Origin: Nocardia wallacei
Lineage (GTDB): Bacteria; Actinomycetota; Actinomycetes; Mycobacteriales; Mycobacteriaceae
Reading direction: 5' to 3'
Length of the DNA: 43,123 nucleotides
NCBI RefSeq assembly: GCF_029869545.1
Contig: NZ_JARWQD010000309.1
Location: 1 to 43,123 of the forward strand
A model generated the notes under the pieces. That model made no database searches. It was not told the DNA's origin and worked only from the letters and a program-made list of their open reading frames with translations. This document shows, piece by piece, positions 23,532 to 31,296 of this stretch (position 1 is its first letter; every line of letters begins with the position of its first letter). The position numbers and the translations under genes were made by a program.

Positions 23532-24341
23532 ATGACGACATTGGTTACCGGCGCTACCGGGAATACGGGCCGCCATGTGGTGGCAGAGCTGCTGCGCCGA
23601 GGTGAGCCGGTCCGGGCGCTGACGCGCAATCCCGTTGCGGCCGCGCAGGTTCTGGCGCCCGAGGCGGAGGTGGTGGTGGGTACCCACACCGAGCCGCACA
23701 CCCTGTCGGCCGCCCTGGACGGCGTCGACCGCCTGCACATCACGGTGACGGCCGGGCTCGCCGAGGTCGGCCCGGAGCTGGTGCGGCACGCGGTCGACGC
23801 GGGCGTGCGGCGCATCACCGTGCTGTGGGGCGGCGCGGTCGGCCCGGTCGAGCAGGCGGTGGCGGACTCGGGCGTGGAATGGACGCGCCTGGAACCGCAG
23901 GAGTTCATGTCCAACACGCTGACCTGGGCCGCGTCGATCCGCACCGACGGCATCGTGCGCGAGCCCTACGACTACCCCAGTGCCCTCGTGCACGAGGCCG
24001 ATATCGCCGCGGTGGCCGCCGTCGCGCTGCTCGACGACGGCCACGCGGGACGCGCGTACAACCTCACCGGCCCGGAATCGCTGACGCCGTCCGAGCGAAT
24101 CGCCATCTTGTCCAAGACGATCGAACGCGATATCGCCTTCGTCCCGATCACCCACGAACAGGCCGTCGAACGACTGGTGGCCACCGGCGTCTCCCGAGCC
24201 GACGCCGACTACGTCATCGGCTGGTACTCCGCCCCCACCGAGGACTCCACCACCCCCGTCGACACCGTCGTGCGCACGACCGGCCACCCCGCCCGCACCT
24301 TCACCGACTGGGCCGCCGCCCACGCCGACCACTTCCGCTGA
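23532..24341 (+). CDS. NmrA-like NAD(P)-binding SDR protein
   Basis: A 269-residue atypical SDR. LVTGATGNTGRHVVAELLRRG is the GxxGxxG cofactor loop at the very N-terminus. The usual YxxxK active site is missing, as in NmrA/HSCARG-type redox sensors and azoreductase-like proteins. WTRLEPQEFMSNTL and GRAYNLTGPESLTPSERIAIL are conserved patches of that family. It may bind NADPH as a sensor or reduce quinone-like compounds. It is a paralogue of the gene at 40336-41169. A strong GAGAGGAG ribosome site supports the start. Convergent with the TetR gene. Confidence 0.85.
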   Translation: MTTLVTGATGNTGRHVVAELLRRGEPVRALTRNPVAAAQVLAPEAEVVVGTHTEPHTLSAALDGVDRLHITVTAGLAEVGPELVRHAVDAGVRRITVLWGGAVGPVEQAVADSGVEWTRLEPQEFMSNTLTWAASIRTDGIVREPYDYPSALVHEADIAAVAAVALLDDGHAGRAYNLTGPESLTPSERIAILSKTIERDIAFVPITHEQAVERLVATGVSRADADYVIGWYSAPTEDSTTPVDTVVRTTGHPARTFTDWAAAHADHFR

Positions 24342-24360
24342 CCCTGCCGGTCGGTGGTTG

Positions 24361-24930
24361 TCACGGGGTGGGCGGCAGGGACTGGGTGATGAGCAGGCGG
24401 GCGGCCTTGGAGACGCGGGTGTTGTCGCCGGTGACGAGGCGGTCCTGCAGCAGGCCGCGGATTCCCGAGACCAGCAGTGTGGCGGTCGATTCCGGGTCGG
24501 GAAGTTCGGGGTCCAGCCGCCGGAGCACCTCGGTCACCGCGCCGACGAGTTCGCGGACCGTGTCGTCGGCGTAGTCGCGGAAGGGGCTGCCCGGTACCGA
24601 CGCGACCCCCAGCACCTGCAGCAGCACCCGGGTGCTGCTCACCCAGTCGGTGGTGGTGTTGACGCAGAACGATTCGATCAGCCGCCGTCGCAGCGCGGCG
24701 ATATCGGGGACATCGGCGAACAGCGCGGCGATATCGGGGCGCTGGGTTTCCAAGGCGGCCACCAGCATCCGCTCCTTGGTGCCGAAGTAGTGGATCAGCA
24801 TGCGCGAGCTGGTGCCGAGGTAGTCCGCCAGCGGGCGCAGCGACAACTCGGTCAGCCCGTACTCGCCGATATAGGCGATCACTCCGGACAGCAGTTCGGC
24901 GCGGCGCGCCTGGTCGAGGGGTCTGGGCAC
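24361..24930 (-). CDS. TetR-family regulator next to ketoacyl synthase
   Basis: A 189-residue TetR protein. LDQARRAELLSGVIAYIGEYGLTELSLRPLADYLGTSSRMLIHYFGTKERML (about residues 5-56) is the DNA-binding domain with helix-turn-helix LRPLADYLGTSSRMLIHYF. The C-terminal ligand domain is Leu/Ala-rich. The GTG at 24930 is preferred because TACAGT lies 6 nt upstream; an ATG at 24963 would put operator 1 inside the coding region. It is divergent from the KasA/B-like gene, with operators at both starts, so it probably controls ketoacyl synthase expression in response to an acyl ligand. Confidence 0.85.
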   Translation of the reverse strand: MPRPLDQARRAELLSGVIAYIGEYGLTELSLRPLADYLGTSSRMLIHYFGTKERMLVAALETQRPDIAALFADVPDIAALRRRLIESFCVNTTTDWVSSTRVLLQVLGVASVPGSPFRDYADDTVRELVGAVTEVLRRLDPELPDPESTATLLVSGIRGLLQDRLVTGDNTRVSKAARLLITQSLPPTP

Positions 24931-24936
24931 GAATTG

Positions 24937-24942
24937 ACTGTA
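24937..24942 (-). promoter_or_regulatory. Putative leaderless promoter -10 box (TetR at 24930)
   Basis: TACAGT on the minus strand ends 6 nt before the GTG start and overlaps operator 1, so bound repressor would block its own promoter. Confidence 0.5.
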
Positions 24943-24990
24943 GCGGTCGCTACAGGTATTCATGACATCATGGGTGTACCAACTGCTACA
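24939..24990. promoter_or_regulatory. Two TetR operators, one inside the ketoacyl synthase start
   Basis: Site 1, 24939-24954, is TGTAGC-N4-GCTACA with perfect arms, flanked by C and G that extend the symmetry. Site 2, 24975-24990, is TGTACC-N4-GCTACA, one mismatch. Centres are 36 bp apart. Site 2 lies within codons 2-7 of the ketoacyl synthase gene. Confidence 0.7.
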
Positions 24991-26214
24991 CAAACCGCGC
25001 GGAATGTCGTCGTCACCGGCATGGTCGCCACCACGTGCCTGGCCCCCGACCTCGACGGCACCTGGGCCGGGCTGCTCGACGGCGCCAGCGGCATCGGCCC
25101 GCTCGACGACGACTTCGTCGCCGAGTACGACCTGCCGGTCCGCATCGGCGGCAAGCTGAAGCAGCGTCCGGGCGAGCACCTCAGCCGCATCGAGCAGCGC
25201 CGCCACTCCTACGTGCAGCAGCTGGCACTGGTCCTGGGGCGGCAGGTCTGGGAGGAGGCGGGCAAGCCGGACGTGGACGGCGAGCGCCTCGGCGTGGCCG
25301 TGGGCACCGGGCTCGGTGGCGGCGACGCCTTCATCACGGCCGTGGACGCCATGCGCGCGGGCGGCTACCGCAAGGTCCCGCCGCTGACGGTGCCGATGGC
25401 CATGCCGAACGGATCCGCGGCCCGGGTCGGTCTCGAATTCGGCGCGAAGGCGGGCGTCTACGCGCCCACGTCGGCGTGCTCGTCAGGCGCCGAGGCCATC
25501 GCCCATGCCTGGCGGCTGATCGCCACCGGCGAGGCGGACGTCGTGATCGCCGGTGGCGTGGAGAACTACATCGAGGCCGTCCCGATCGCCAGCTTCGCCA
25601 TGATGCGGGCGATGAGCACCCGCAACGACGAACCGGCCCGCGCCTCACGGCCTTTCGACCGCGACCGCGACGGATTCGTCTTCGGCGAGGCCGGGGCCCT
25701 GCTGGTGCTCGAGTCCGAGGAGTTCGCGCGGGCCCGCCGCGCGCGCACGCACGGCCGGATCCTGGGCGCCGGAATCACCTCCGACGGCTACCACATCACC
25801 GGCACCGAACCCGAGGGCGCGGGCGCGGCGCGGGCCATGCGCAAGGCCATCGACGCCGCCGGGCTCACCGCGGCCGATATCGATCACGTCGACGCGCACG
25901 CCACGTCGACACCGATCGGTGACGCCTCCGAGGCGAATGCCATTGCGGCCGTTGCCGGTGCCGCCTCGGTGTACGCGCCCAAGTCCGCGCTCGGACATTC
26001 CATCGGCGCCGTGGGCGCCCTGGAGGCCATCCTCACCCTGTGCACAGTGCGCGACCAGATCGTGCCGCCCACACTCAATTTCGAGCGCCCGGATCCGCGG
26101 ACCGAGCTCGATATCGTGCACGGCGAGCCCCGGCGGCAGCGAATCTCGTACGCGCTCAGCAATTCCTTCGGCTTCGGAGGACACAACGTCACGCTCGCAT
26201 TCGGCGCCGCCTGA
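24970..26214 (+). CDS. Beta-ketoacyl-ACP synthase, KasA/KasB-like
   Basis: A 414-residue type II condensing enzyme. VVVTGMVATTCLAPDLDGTW starts the fold. TSACSSGAEAIAHAW carries the nucleophile Cys170, VDAHATSTPIGD His310, and KSALGHSIGAVGALE His343, with the closing NSFGFGGHNVTLAFG. The MRAMSTRNDEPARASRPFDRDRDGFVFGEAG block is that of KasA/KasB, the FAS-II enzymes extending mycolic-acid precursors, although this gene stands alone. It condenses malonyl-ACP with acyl-ACP in the cytoplasm. ATG 24970 is used, and an operator overlaps its first codons. Whether it serves mycolate or a secondary lipid cannot be told. Confidence 0.92.
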   Translation: MGVPTATQTARNVVVTGMVATTCLAPDLDGTWAGLLDGASGIGPLDDDFVAEYDLPVRIGGKLKQRPGEHLSRIEQRRHSYVQQLALVLGRQVWEEAGKPDVDGERLGVAVGTGLGGGDAFITAVDAMRAGGYRKVPPLTVPMAMPNGSAARVGLEFGAKAGVYAPTSACSSGAEAIAHAWRLIATGEADVVIAGGVENYIEAVPIASFAMMRAMSTRNDEPARASRPFDRDRDGFVFGEAGALLVLESEEFARARRARTHGRILGAGITSDGYHITGTEPEGAGAARAMRKAIDAAGLTAADIDHVDAHATSTPIGDASEANAIAAVAGAASVYAPKSALGHSIGAVGALEAILTLCTVRDQIVPPTLNFERPDPRTELDIVHGEPRRQRISYALSNSFGFGGHNVTLAFGAA

Positions 26215-26243
26215 CCCGTTCGTCCCCAGCTTTGTCCCGAGTA

Positions 26244-26332
26244 TGTGGAATAGCTGTTGTTCACGCTCATCCACCGAAAGTTGTGGATGGAAGCAGTAGC
26301 TGTTGATAAACCCGTGCGCCCCATGTGGATAC
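26244..26332 (+). other. Cluster of DnaA-box-like nonamers in a convergent gap
   Basis: Within the 135-nt gap 26215-26349 four same-direction nonamers resemble the DnaA box TGTGGATAA: TGTGGAATA (26244-26252, two mismatches), TGTGGATGG (26282-26290, two), TGTTGATAA (26301-26309, one) and TGTGGATAC (26324-26332, one). The gap is also AT-richer than its flanks. It could titrate DnaA or be chance; no replication gene is nearby. Confidence 0.35.
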
Positions 26333-26349
26333 GAGACCGCCGCTACCGG

Positions 26350-26727
26350 TCACGCATGGGTGCGCTGCAGATTCACCACCCGGCCCATGATGCCGTCGAC
26401 GCCGAGATCCTCGAGGCAGCCGACGAACCTGCGCTCGGTATGGGCACCGAGTGCGGGCTCGAGCAGCACGGTCCAGTCGCCCTCGCGCTCGGTCGGCCCG
26501 TCCACGAGGCGGACATGGCCGACGATGCTGCGGCAGTGCTTCCACACCGTGAGCGCCGGATCCTCGGCGCGCGAGCCGAATCGGGCGCGCGCGTCGAAGG
26601 TCACGCTCGTGCGGCTGCCCGATGCGCCGCTGTCGGTGCGGAATTGCATCGCCTGCGCCAATGCAATCACTGCCACAGTGGCCGCGACGGCGAGCGCCGC
26701 GACCACGGCGACGATCCGCGGTCTCAT
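26350..26727 (-). CDS. Hypothetical membrane-anchored or secreted protein, third gene of the PEP-enzyme operon
   Basis: A 125-residue protein with an N-terminal hydrophobic segment (about residues 4-26, IVAVVAALAVAATVAVIALA) and a soluble domain of about 95 residues. The domain contains VWKHCRSIVGHVRLVDGPTE, WTVLLEPALGAHTERRF and GCLEDLGVDGIMGRVV; two cysteines may pair. It resembles a single-pass exported domain; I do not recognise a family. It starts 3 nt after the stop of the three-TM protein gene, so it is the last cistron of an operon led by the PEP/pyruvate-binding enzyme. Confidence 0.7.
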   Translation of the reverse strand: MRPRIVAVVAALAVAATVAVIALAQAMQFRTDSGASGSRTSVTFDARARFGSRAEDPALTVWKHCRSIVGHVRLVDGPTEREGDWTVLLEPALGAHTERRFVGCLEDLGVDGIMGRVVNLQRTHA

Positions 26728-26730
26728 GGC

Positions 26731-27225
26731 CTACCGCACCAGCGGTCCGCGCAACAGCCGGGTGCGGTCCTCGACCGGGGCGAGAAATCCCCGCGGCGGC
26801 AGCGCCAACCGATCCAGCCGGGCGGTAATGCTCCGGGTGGCAGCCGGTTTCGCGGTCGCGCGGGCCACTCGCTCCACCACCCAGGCGATTCCGGTCAGCA
26901 GCACTCCCCCGGCCAGCAGCACCGGCACGAACACGTTCAGGCACTCCGGCGGGGTCAGCCACGCGAAGCTCACGCGCGCCGGCGGTTCGGCGGCGTGCAC
27001 GATCCGGGCGGTGCGGCGGCGCTCGGGTTCCGCGGCGATCCGGGATCCCAACGCCCGCAGCCGGTTGGTGATCAGCATCGCGACCAGCGCCACCTCGGCG
27101 GCCAGGAACAGCGTCGCCGACATGATCGCGCGATTCCACTCCCACCGATAGAGGTAGACGAAAACGTAGGCGCCGGTGGCGATCACGGTGACCACCGCCA
27201 GCAGCACCCCGAACTTGCGCATCAT
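26731..27225 (-). CDS. Three-TM membrane protein of the PEP-enzyme operon
   Basis: A 164-residue membrane protein with hydrophobic segments at about residues 5-27 (FGVLLAVVTVIATGAYVFVYLY), 34-54 (IMSATLFLAAEVALVAMLI) and 98-120 (NVFVPVLLAGGVLLTGIAWVV), separated by an Arg-rich cytoplasmic loop. The tail after the last helix is basic and Leu-rich. I do not recognise a family. GGAGG 7 nt before the ATG and a one-base overlap with the upstream stop (TGATG) show coupling to the PEP-binding enzyme. Confidence 0.75.
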   Translation of the reverse strand: MMRKFGVLLAVVTVIATGAYVFVYLYRWEWNRAIMSATLFLAAEVALVAMLITNRLRALGSRIAAEPERRRTARIVHAAEPPARVSFAWLTPPECLNVFVPVLLAGGVLLTGIAWVVERVARATAKPAATRSITARLDRLALPPRGFLAPVEDRTRLLRGPLVR

Positions 27226-29243
27226 CACCGCACCTCCATCGATTCCGAGACGATCCGCACCGCGCCCGTGCGGCCGTCGAGTTCGACCTCGGCGCCGTCG
27301 GGTAGTCGCCGCGTCGCCTCGGGATAGCCGACGACCGCGGGCACGCCGTGTTCGCGGGCGAGGATCGCCAGATGGCTGAGCGGACTGCCGGTTTCGGCGA
27401 TCAGCCCGGCCAGCCGCGGCACCACCGCCGCGAGTCGCGGGTCCAGGTGCCGGACCACCAGCACCGATCCGGGCGGGGGCCGGTGCCCGATATGCACGAC
27501 CCCGCGGCCGGTGCCGCCGCCCGCGCCGATGCCGTGGGCGCGCGATCTCACCGTTCGCGTCACCGCGACCGGGACGCCGTCCGCGAAGCGGAATTCCGTG
27601 GGTACGGGGGCGGATTCCGGTGCCGCGCGCTCGGCCAGATCCGCGGGCAGCACGCGATGGGTCACGGCCCGGTGCAGTTCGTCGAATCGCAGCGCGGTCA
27701 CCGCCTCGGCCTCGTCGAGCAGGCCACCGACCGCCAGACGCCGCCCCAGTTCGGCGGCGACCCGGGCGCCGAGTTCTTGAATCCAGCGCGCCCGCAGGCG
27801 CAATGCCTCCCGCGCCACCGGCAGGTCGCCGAATTCGCCGTCGGGAATCGGGGATTCGAGCACCTGCTGCGGCAGTGCGCCGGGTGCACCGATGCGTGGC
27901 GGGGTCAACGCCAGCACCACCGGATACTCCTCGATCGCCTGCTCGTCGGACAGTCCGGCCGCGCGGGCCTCGGCCACCGCGGCCAACGCCATGGCCGCCG
28001 CGGTCGGCCCCGGGCGGCGATCGCGGGTGAGCATGCCCGCCAGCGCCTCGTAGCCGTGCACCGCCCGCAGCGCGGTGCGGGTGTGCTGCAGGATATCCAG
28101 CAGTTCCCCGTTGCCGAGCGCCTGCGGCGACGGAACCTCGGCCAGGTCGCCGTCGACCCGTTCGCAGATGCTGCGCGCCAAGTCCGGCAGCGCGGCCGCC
28201 AGTCGCCCCACCCGCACGGCCGCCGCCACCCTGCGCGCGCCGGGCCGCGGATCCAGCAGCCGCAGCAGCGAGTGCCGCGGCGGGATCGCCCCCAGCAGTT
28301 CGAGATCGGCCACCGCGATACCACCGACGGCGGTCGCCACCTGGGAGGTGCGCAGCCGGCGCGCCGAGACGGTTCCGGTCATGTCCAGCGCCACCCGCAG
28401 CCCCTCGGCCAGCGGCGTCAGCCACAGATCCTGCTCCAGCGGGCGCAGCGGGTCCGGAAAGGTCTCGGCGAGGGGGCCCGGGCCGAAGATCGGGCCCTCG
28501 CCGGGGCCGTGCAGCGCGGTGATGGGCCGCGCCTGCAGCAGCACCGCGCGGCCGGATTCGTCGACGGCCCATTCGATGTCCAGCGGCGCGCCGAAGATCG
28601 ATTCGGCGCGGGAGGCCAGCCGGATCACCTTGCGCCGCACCATGACCGGCAGTTCGGGGCCGTCGGCGGTGAGCACCGCGCGCACCTGGCCTCGCCGCGT
28701 GAGCGAGGCGGTCCACCCCGCCGCACTGCCGTCCACCACCTCGCTGGGGCCGCCCCGCACCGCCGTCAGCACCATGCGATCGCGGCGGCCGCTCATCGGG
28801 TCGGCGGTGAACAGGACTCCGCCCCAGGCCGCGCGGAGGAACGGCTGTACGAGCACCGCCATGGCGGCCCCGGTGGTGCCGTCCGAGGTCGCCGCGACCG
28901 CCTCGCCCGAGGCCCGCACCCGGCCGACGGCCTCGGTGAAGGCCGCCCAATCTTCCACGCCGAGAACGGAGGTGAACAGGCCCGCCATGGACTGCTCGGC
29001 GCCGTCCTCGGCGACCGACGACGACCGCACCACCAGCGGGCGCCGCCCGCCGACGGTCAGCCGCCGCCATTCGATCTCGGGCAACCGGCCCCCGTCGGGC
29101 CACGCGGTGGTGAGGACGAATCCGTCGAGCACGGGCAGTCCGCGGTGGGCGGCCTGGGCCAGGGTTGCGGCCTTGGCGCCCGACAGCGCCGGATGCTGCG
29201 CCCGCGGATCACGCAGCGAGACGATGGCGGGCGGATGGGCCAC
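27225..29243 (-). CDS. PEP/pyruvate-binding, PEP-utilising enzyme (rifampin phosphotransferase-like architecture)
   Basis: A 672-residue protein. The N-terminal ATP-grasp domain of the PPDK/PEP-synthase family spans about residues 10-240: LSGAKAATLAQAA, LVVRSSSVAEDGAEQSMAG, VLFTADPMSG and DIEWAVDESGRAVLLQARPIT. A long, mostly helical middle (about 250-540) resembles no catalytic domain I know. The C-terminal PEP-utiliser mobile domain is intact: LIAETGSPLSHLAILAREHG with the phosphorylated His624. ATP domain, middle substrate domain and swivelling His domain recall rifampin phosphotransferase, but that enzyme is about 190 residues longer, so the target differs or is unknown. GTG 29243 has GGAGG 5 nt upstream. 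The two downstream genes encode membrane proteins. Confidence 0.85.
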   Translation of the reverse strand: MAHPPAIVSLRDPRAQHPALSGAKAATLAQAAHRGLPVLDGFVLTTAWPDGGRLPEIEWRRLTVGGRRPLVVRSSSVAEDGAEQSMAGLFTSVLGVEDWAAFTEAVGRVRASGEAVAATSDGTTGAAMAVLVQPFLRAAWGGVLFTADPMSGRRDRMVLTAVRGGPSEVVDGSAAGWTASLTRRGQVRAVLTADGPELPVMVRRKVIRLASRAESIFGAPLDIEWAVDESGRAVLLQARPITALHGPGEGPIFGPGPLAETFPDPLRPLEQDLWLTPLAEGLRVALDMTGTVSARRLRTSQVATAVGGIAVADLELLGAIPPRHSLLRLLDPRPGARRVAAAVRVGRLAAALPDLARSICERVDGDLAEVPSPQALGNGELLDILQHTRTALRAVHGYEALAGMLTRDRRPGPTAAAMALAAVAEARAAGLSDEQAIEEYPVVLALTPPRIGAPGALPQQVLESPIPDGEFGDLPVAREALRLRARWIQELGARVAAELGRRLAVGGLLDEAEAVTALRFDELHRAVTHRVLPADLAERAAPESAPVPTEFRFADGVPVAVTRTVRSRAHGIGAGGGTGRGVVHIGHRPPPGSVLVVRHLDPRLAAVVPRLAGLIAETGSPLSHLAILAREHGVPAVVGYPEATRRLPDGAEVELDGRTGAVRIVSESMEVR

Positions 29244-29254
29244 GGCGACCTCCT

Positions 29255-29317
29255 AAGAGGAGATGATCACTCCACTTAACAATTCTCAGTGTTCACCCGG
29301 CGTTCCCGGCTTGTCAA
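29255..29317 (-). promoter_or_regulatory. Promoter and inverted-repeat operator of the PEP-enzyme operon
   Basis: On the minus strand TTGACA (29312-29317) and AACACT (29288-29293) form -35/-10 with an 18-nt spacer. Downstream of the expected start lies an inverted repeat (29255-29277): AAGAGGAG and CTCCACTT, 7 of 8 paired, around a 7-nt centre. A repressor there would block the transcript. Confidence 0.5.
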
Positions 29318-29382
29318 GAATGACCGTTCGTTTTGCGAGACTGTTATGCCACACCGGTGTGCCGGAATAGAACCGGTTTCAG

Positions 29383-29388
29383 TATTGT
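29383..29388 (+). promoter_or_regulatory. Putative leaderless promoter -10 box (SRPBCC gene)
   Basis: TATTGT ends 6 nt before the ATG at 29395, with no ribosome site between. Confidence 0.45.
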
Positions 29389-29394
29389 CGTGCC

Positions 29395-29835
29395 ATGGCC
29401 TTCGTGATCGACGACAGCGTGGACATCGACGCACCCGCCGCGGTGGTGTGGAAGGTGCTCACCGACTTCGCGGCATACGGCGAGTGGAATCCGTTCGTCA
29501 CCGGATGCCGCACCACCCTGGAGCCCGGCGCTCCGATCGATATGCGGGTGCGGCTGGTCGGTCCGCGCGCGAAGGCGCAGCGGGAATGGATCCGGTCGCA
29601 CACGCCCGGAACCGAATTCAGCTACGCGATGAAGCCGGTGCCCCTGGGCGCGCTGCACAGCATGCGCTCACACACGCTGACGCCGCTCGACGCCGGTCGC
29701 TGCCGCTACGCCTCGCACTTCGAACTCGCCGGATGGTTGCAGCCGGTGGTGACGGCGGCCCTGGGATCCGCGCTGCGGCGTGGGTTCGGCGAGATGACCG
29801 AGGCGGTGCGAGGGCGGGCCGAGCGGTCGGCGTGA
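29395..29835 (+). CDS. SRPBCC (polyketide cyclase/START-like) protein
   Basis: A 146-residue protein with the helix-grip signature: DDSVDIDAPAAVVWKVLTDFAAYGEWNPFVTGC at the N-terminus, a strand series through RVRLVGPRAKAQREWI, and the long C-terminal helix (VVTAALGSALRRGFGEMTEAVR) that closes the lipid- or ligand-binding cavity. Such proteins bind hydrophobic ligands or assist cyclisation; the ligand is unknown. Convergent with the 74-residue gene, with a 3-nt gap. Confidence 0.85.
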   Translation: MAFVIDDSVDIDAPAAVVWKVLTDFAAYGEWNPFVTGCRTTLEPGAPIDMRVRLVGPRAKAQREWIRSHTPGTEFSYAMKPVPLGALHSMRSHTLTPLDAGRCRYASHFELAGWLQPVVTAALGSALRRGFGEMTEAVRGRAERSA

Positions 29836-29838
29836 CGG

Positions 29839-30063
29839 CTACGCCTCGAACGGGACGACGTTTCCGGCCGCGTCGCGTTCCCCGATTCCCGCGACGATCG
29901 CGGCCGCCAGGTCGGTGACCGCGATCCAGGTGCGGGGCGGGTCGGCCTCCAGATTGCCGATGGTGTACCAGGTGTCGGTGCCGCGGTAGCGGACCATTCC
30001 CCTGCCCGAATCGTCCAGGCAGACATCGAGCTCTCCGGACACCGTCCCTTCCTCCTCGGTCAT
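29839..30063 (-). CDS. Small acidic protein downstream of the secreted HNH nuclease
   Basis: A 74-residue acidic protein, predicted beta-rich then helical: VSGELDVCLDDSGRGMVRYR, GTDTWYTIGNLEADPPRTW, then IAVTDLAAAIVAGIGERDAA. No signal peptide, so cytoplasmic. I do not recognise a family. ATG 30063 has GAGAAGG about 8 nt before. It follows the nuclease gene by 35 nt on the same strand and may be its partner (for example an inhibitor), but that rests on position only; a general small housekeeping protein is as likely. Confidence 0.55.
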   Translation of the reverse strand: MTEEEGTVSGELDVCLDDSGRGMVRYRGTDTWYTIGNLEADPPRTWIAVTDLAAAIVAGIGERDAAGNVVPFEA

Positions 30064-30098
30064 GACGGCGGCCTTCTCGGCGATCTCGACGACTTCGC

Positions 30099-30872
30099 TT
30101 ATTTGAACTCTCCTCGCGCCACGCAGTCGCCCACCGCGGTGCGCAGGGCGGCCTGCTCGTCCGGATCGATCGTCAACGCGTATTTTATCTTGACCTTGAC
30201 GTATCGATCGAGATAGGCACACCGGAAGGTGCCCGGCGGGAGATAGTCCGACGGATCCTGGTCGCCCTTGGACCGGTTGGCCGACGGGTCGGCGGCCACC
30301 AGGTTGATCGCGTCGTTGGCGATGCGACGGCGGGTGTCCTCGTCCTTGCTCGCCGCGCCCGAGCGCCAGGCCTCGGCGAGGGCGACGATGTGCTCGGCGT
30401 CGACGCCGGACGGGTCGGTGATCCACTTGTAGTCCTTGACCTGACCCGACTTCCGGTCCAGCACGCCGTATTGATCGCGCCAGCCGCCGTCCTTGCCTAC
30501 CGTCAGCTTGCAGGTCTTCGGGTCGAGCGTCACCGTGCCGGTGGCGTCGCGCAGCAGCATCACGTCACGGGTTTCGCAGCGTTCGTACCGGGTGAACTCG
30601 GCACCGAAACCGTGTTCGGCCTTGTTGGTGTCCCAGTGCGGGAACTTCTCGCGGGTGTAGCCGGTCATCGCGGCCTCCGGCGCCACCACCAGTTTGGCGA
30701 GCTGTTCGGGAACGTCCTTGCCCGCCACCGCGATCGGGTCCTTACCGTCGTTCCTCGAGCCCAGCTCGTCGATGAGCACATACCCCCCGGCCAGCACGAC
30801 CGCGAGGAGAACCGGTGCGACCAAGGTGATTCCGCGGCGCAGCGGGCTCGATGTGCGGGAGCCCCGTTTCAT
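30099..30872 (-). CDS. Secreted or membrane-anchored HNH-family nuclease (DUF1524-like)
   Basis: A 257-residue protein. A basic start and hydrophobic stretch (about residues 14-35, GITLVAPVLLAVVLAGGYVLI) form a signal or anchor. The domain at about residues 70-257 ends in an HNH/DUF1524 nuclease module: VDAEHIVALAEAWRSGA with Glu160-His161, NDAINLVAADPSANRSKGD with Asn187 and Asn199-Arg200-Lys202, and DYLPPGTFRCAYLDRYVKVK. These are the metal-binding and catalytic positions of the GmrSD C-terminal/secreted nuclease group. It should cut DNA outside the cell or at the surface. ATG 30872 is used; an ATG at 30971 would add an Arg-rich stretch before the signal. Confidence 0.85.
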   Translation of the reverse strand: MKRGSRTSSPLRRGITLVAPVLLAVVLAGGYVLIDELGSRNDGKDPIAVAGKDVPEQLAKLVVAPEAAMTGYTREKFPHWDTNKAEHGFGAEFTRYERCETRDVMLLRDATGTVTLDPKTCKLTVGKDGGWRDQYGVLDRKSGQVKDYKWITDPSGVDAEHIVALAEAWRSGAASKDEDTRRRIANDAINLVAADPSANRSKGDQDPSDYLPPGTFRCAYLDRYVKVKIKYALTIDPDEQAALRTAVGDCVARGEFK

Positions 30873-31296
30873 GATGACGCCCCTGCGACTCGCACGACGT
30901 CTTCGTCTCTGTTGCCGCTCACCACGCACCGTCCCGAAAATTGCTGTACCGCTGCGGAAATCATGCGCCATCCCCCTGACTCGCGCACCGGGTTCCGGCG
31001 ACGTGAACGGCGCGCGACCACTCAGCAACGTCGTTCACGCCGAGTGTCGGTCGCGGTGTCGGATACGCAACGGCCAAGGCCGGGATCGCTTTTCGGCCGC
31101 TCGGCGACGGCCCGTCGTATGCACTTCTCATCTCGGGACACCACAGTGTCAACGGTGCGAGCAAACAGCAAGCCCGACAGTGGATTCAGTAATCGGAGTC
31201 ACAGACGGCCGCCTGTCGGACCTCCGCCGCGGACCGCGCGGGCCCCGATACTGTGGACACCAGCGAACGGTCCGTACCGGAGGAGGTCGGCGAGAA
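30873..31296. other. 424-nt intergenic region without an evident gene
   Basis: Lies between the divergent nuclease and LppP/LprE lipoprotein genes. A -10-like TACTGT near 31248, about 49 nt before the GTG at 31297, with GGAGGAGG closer in, probably serves the lipoprotein. Open frames here have atypical composition and no coding features I would defend. The nuclease promoter must also lie here but is not clear. Confidence 0.4.

Noticed and set aside
27225..29243. Rifampin phosphotransferase proper
   Set aside because: Domain order is similar but the protein is about 190 residues short and the middle part does not read as the rifampin-binding domain; kept as architecture only.
30961..31164. 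Small minus-strand frame between the nuclease and LppP/LprE genes
   Set aside because: No ribosome site, atypical composition and no recognisable domain.
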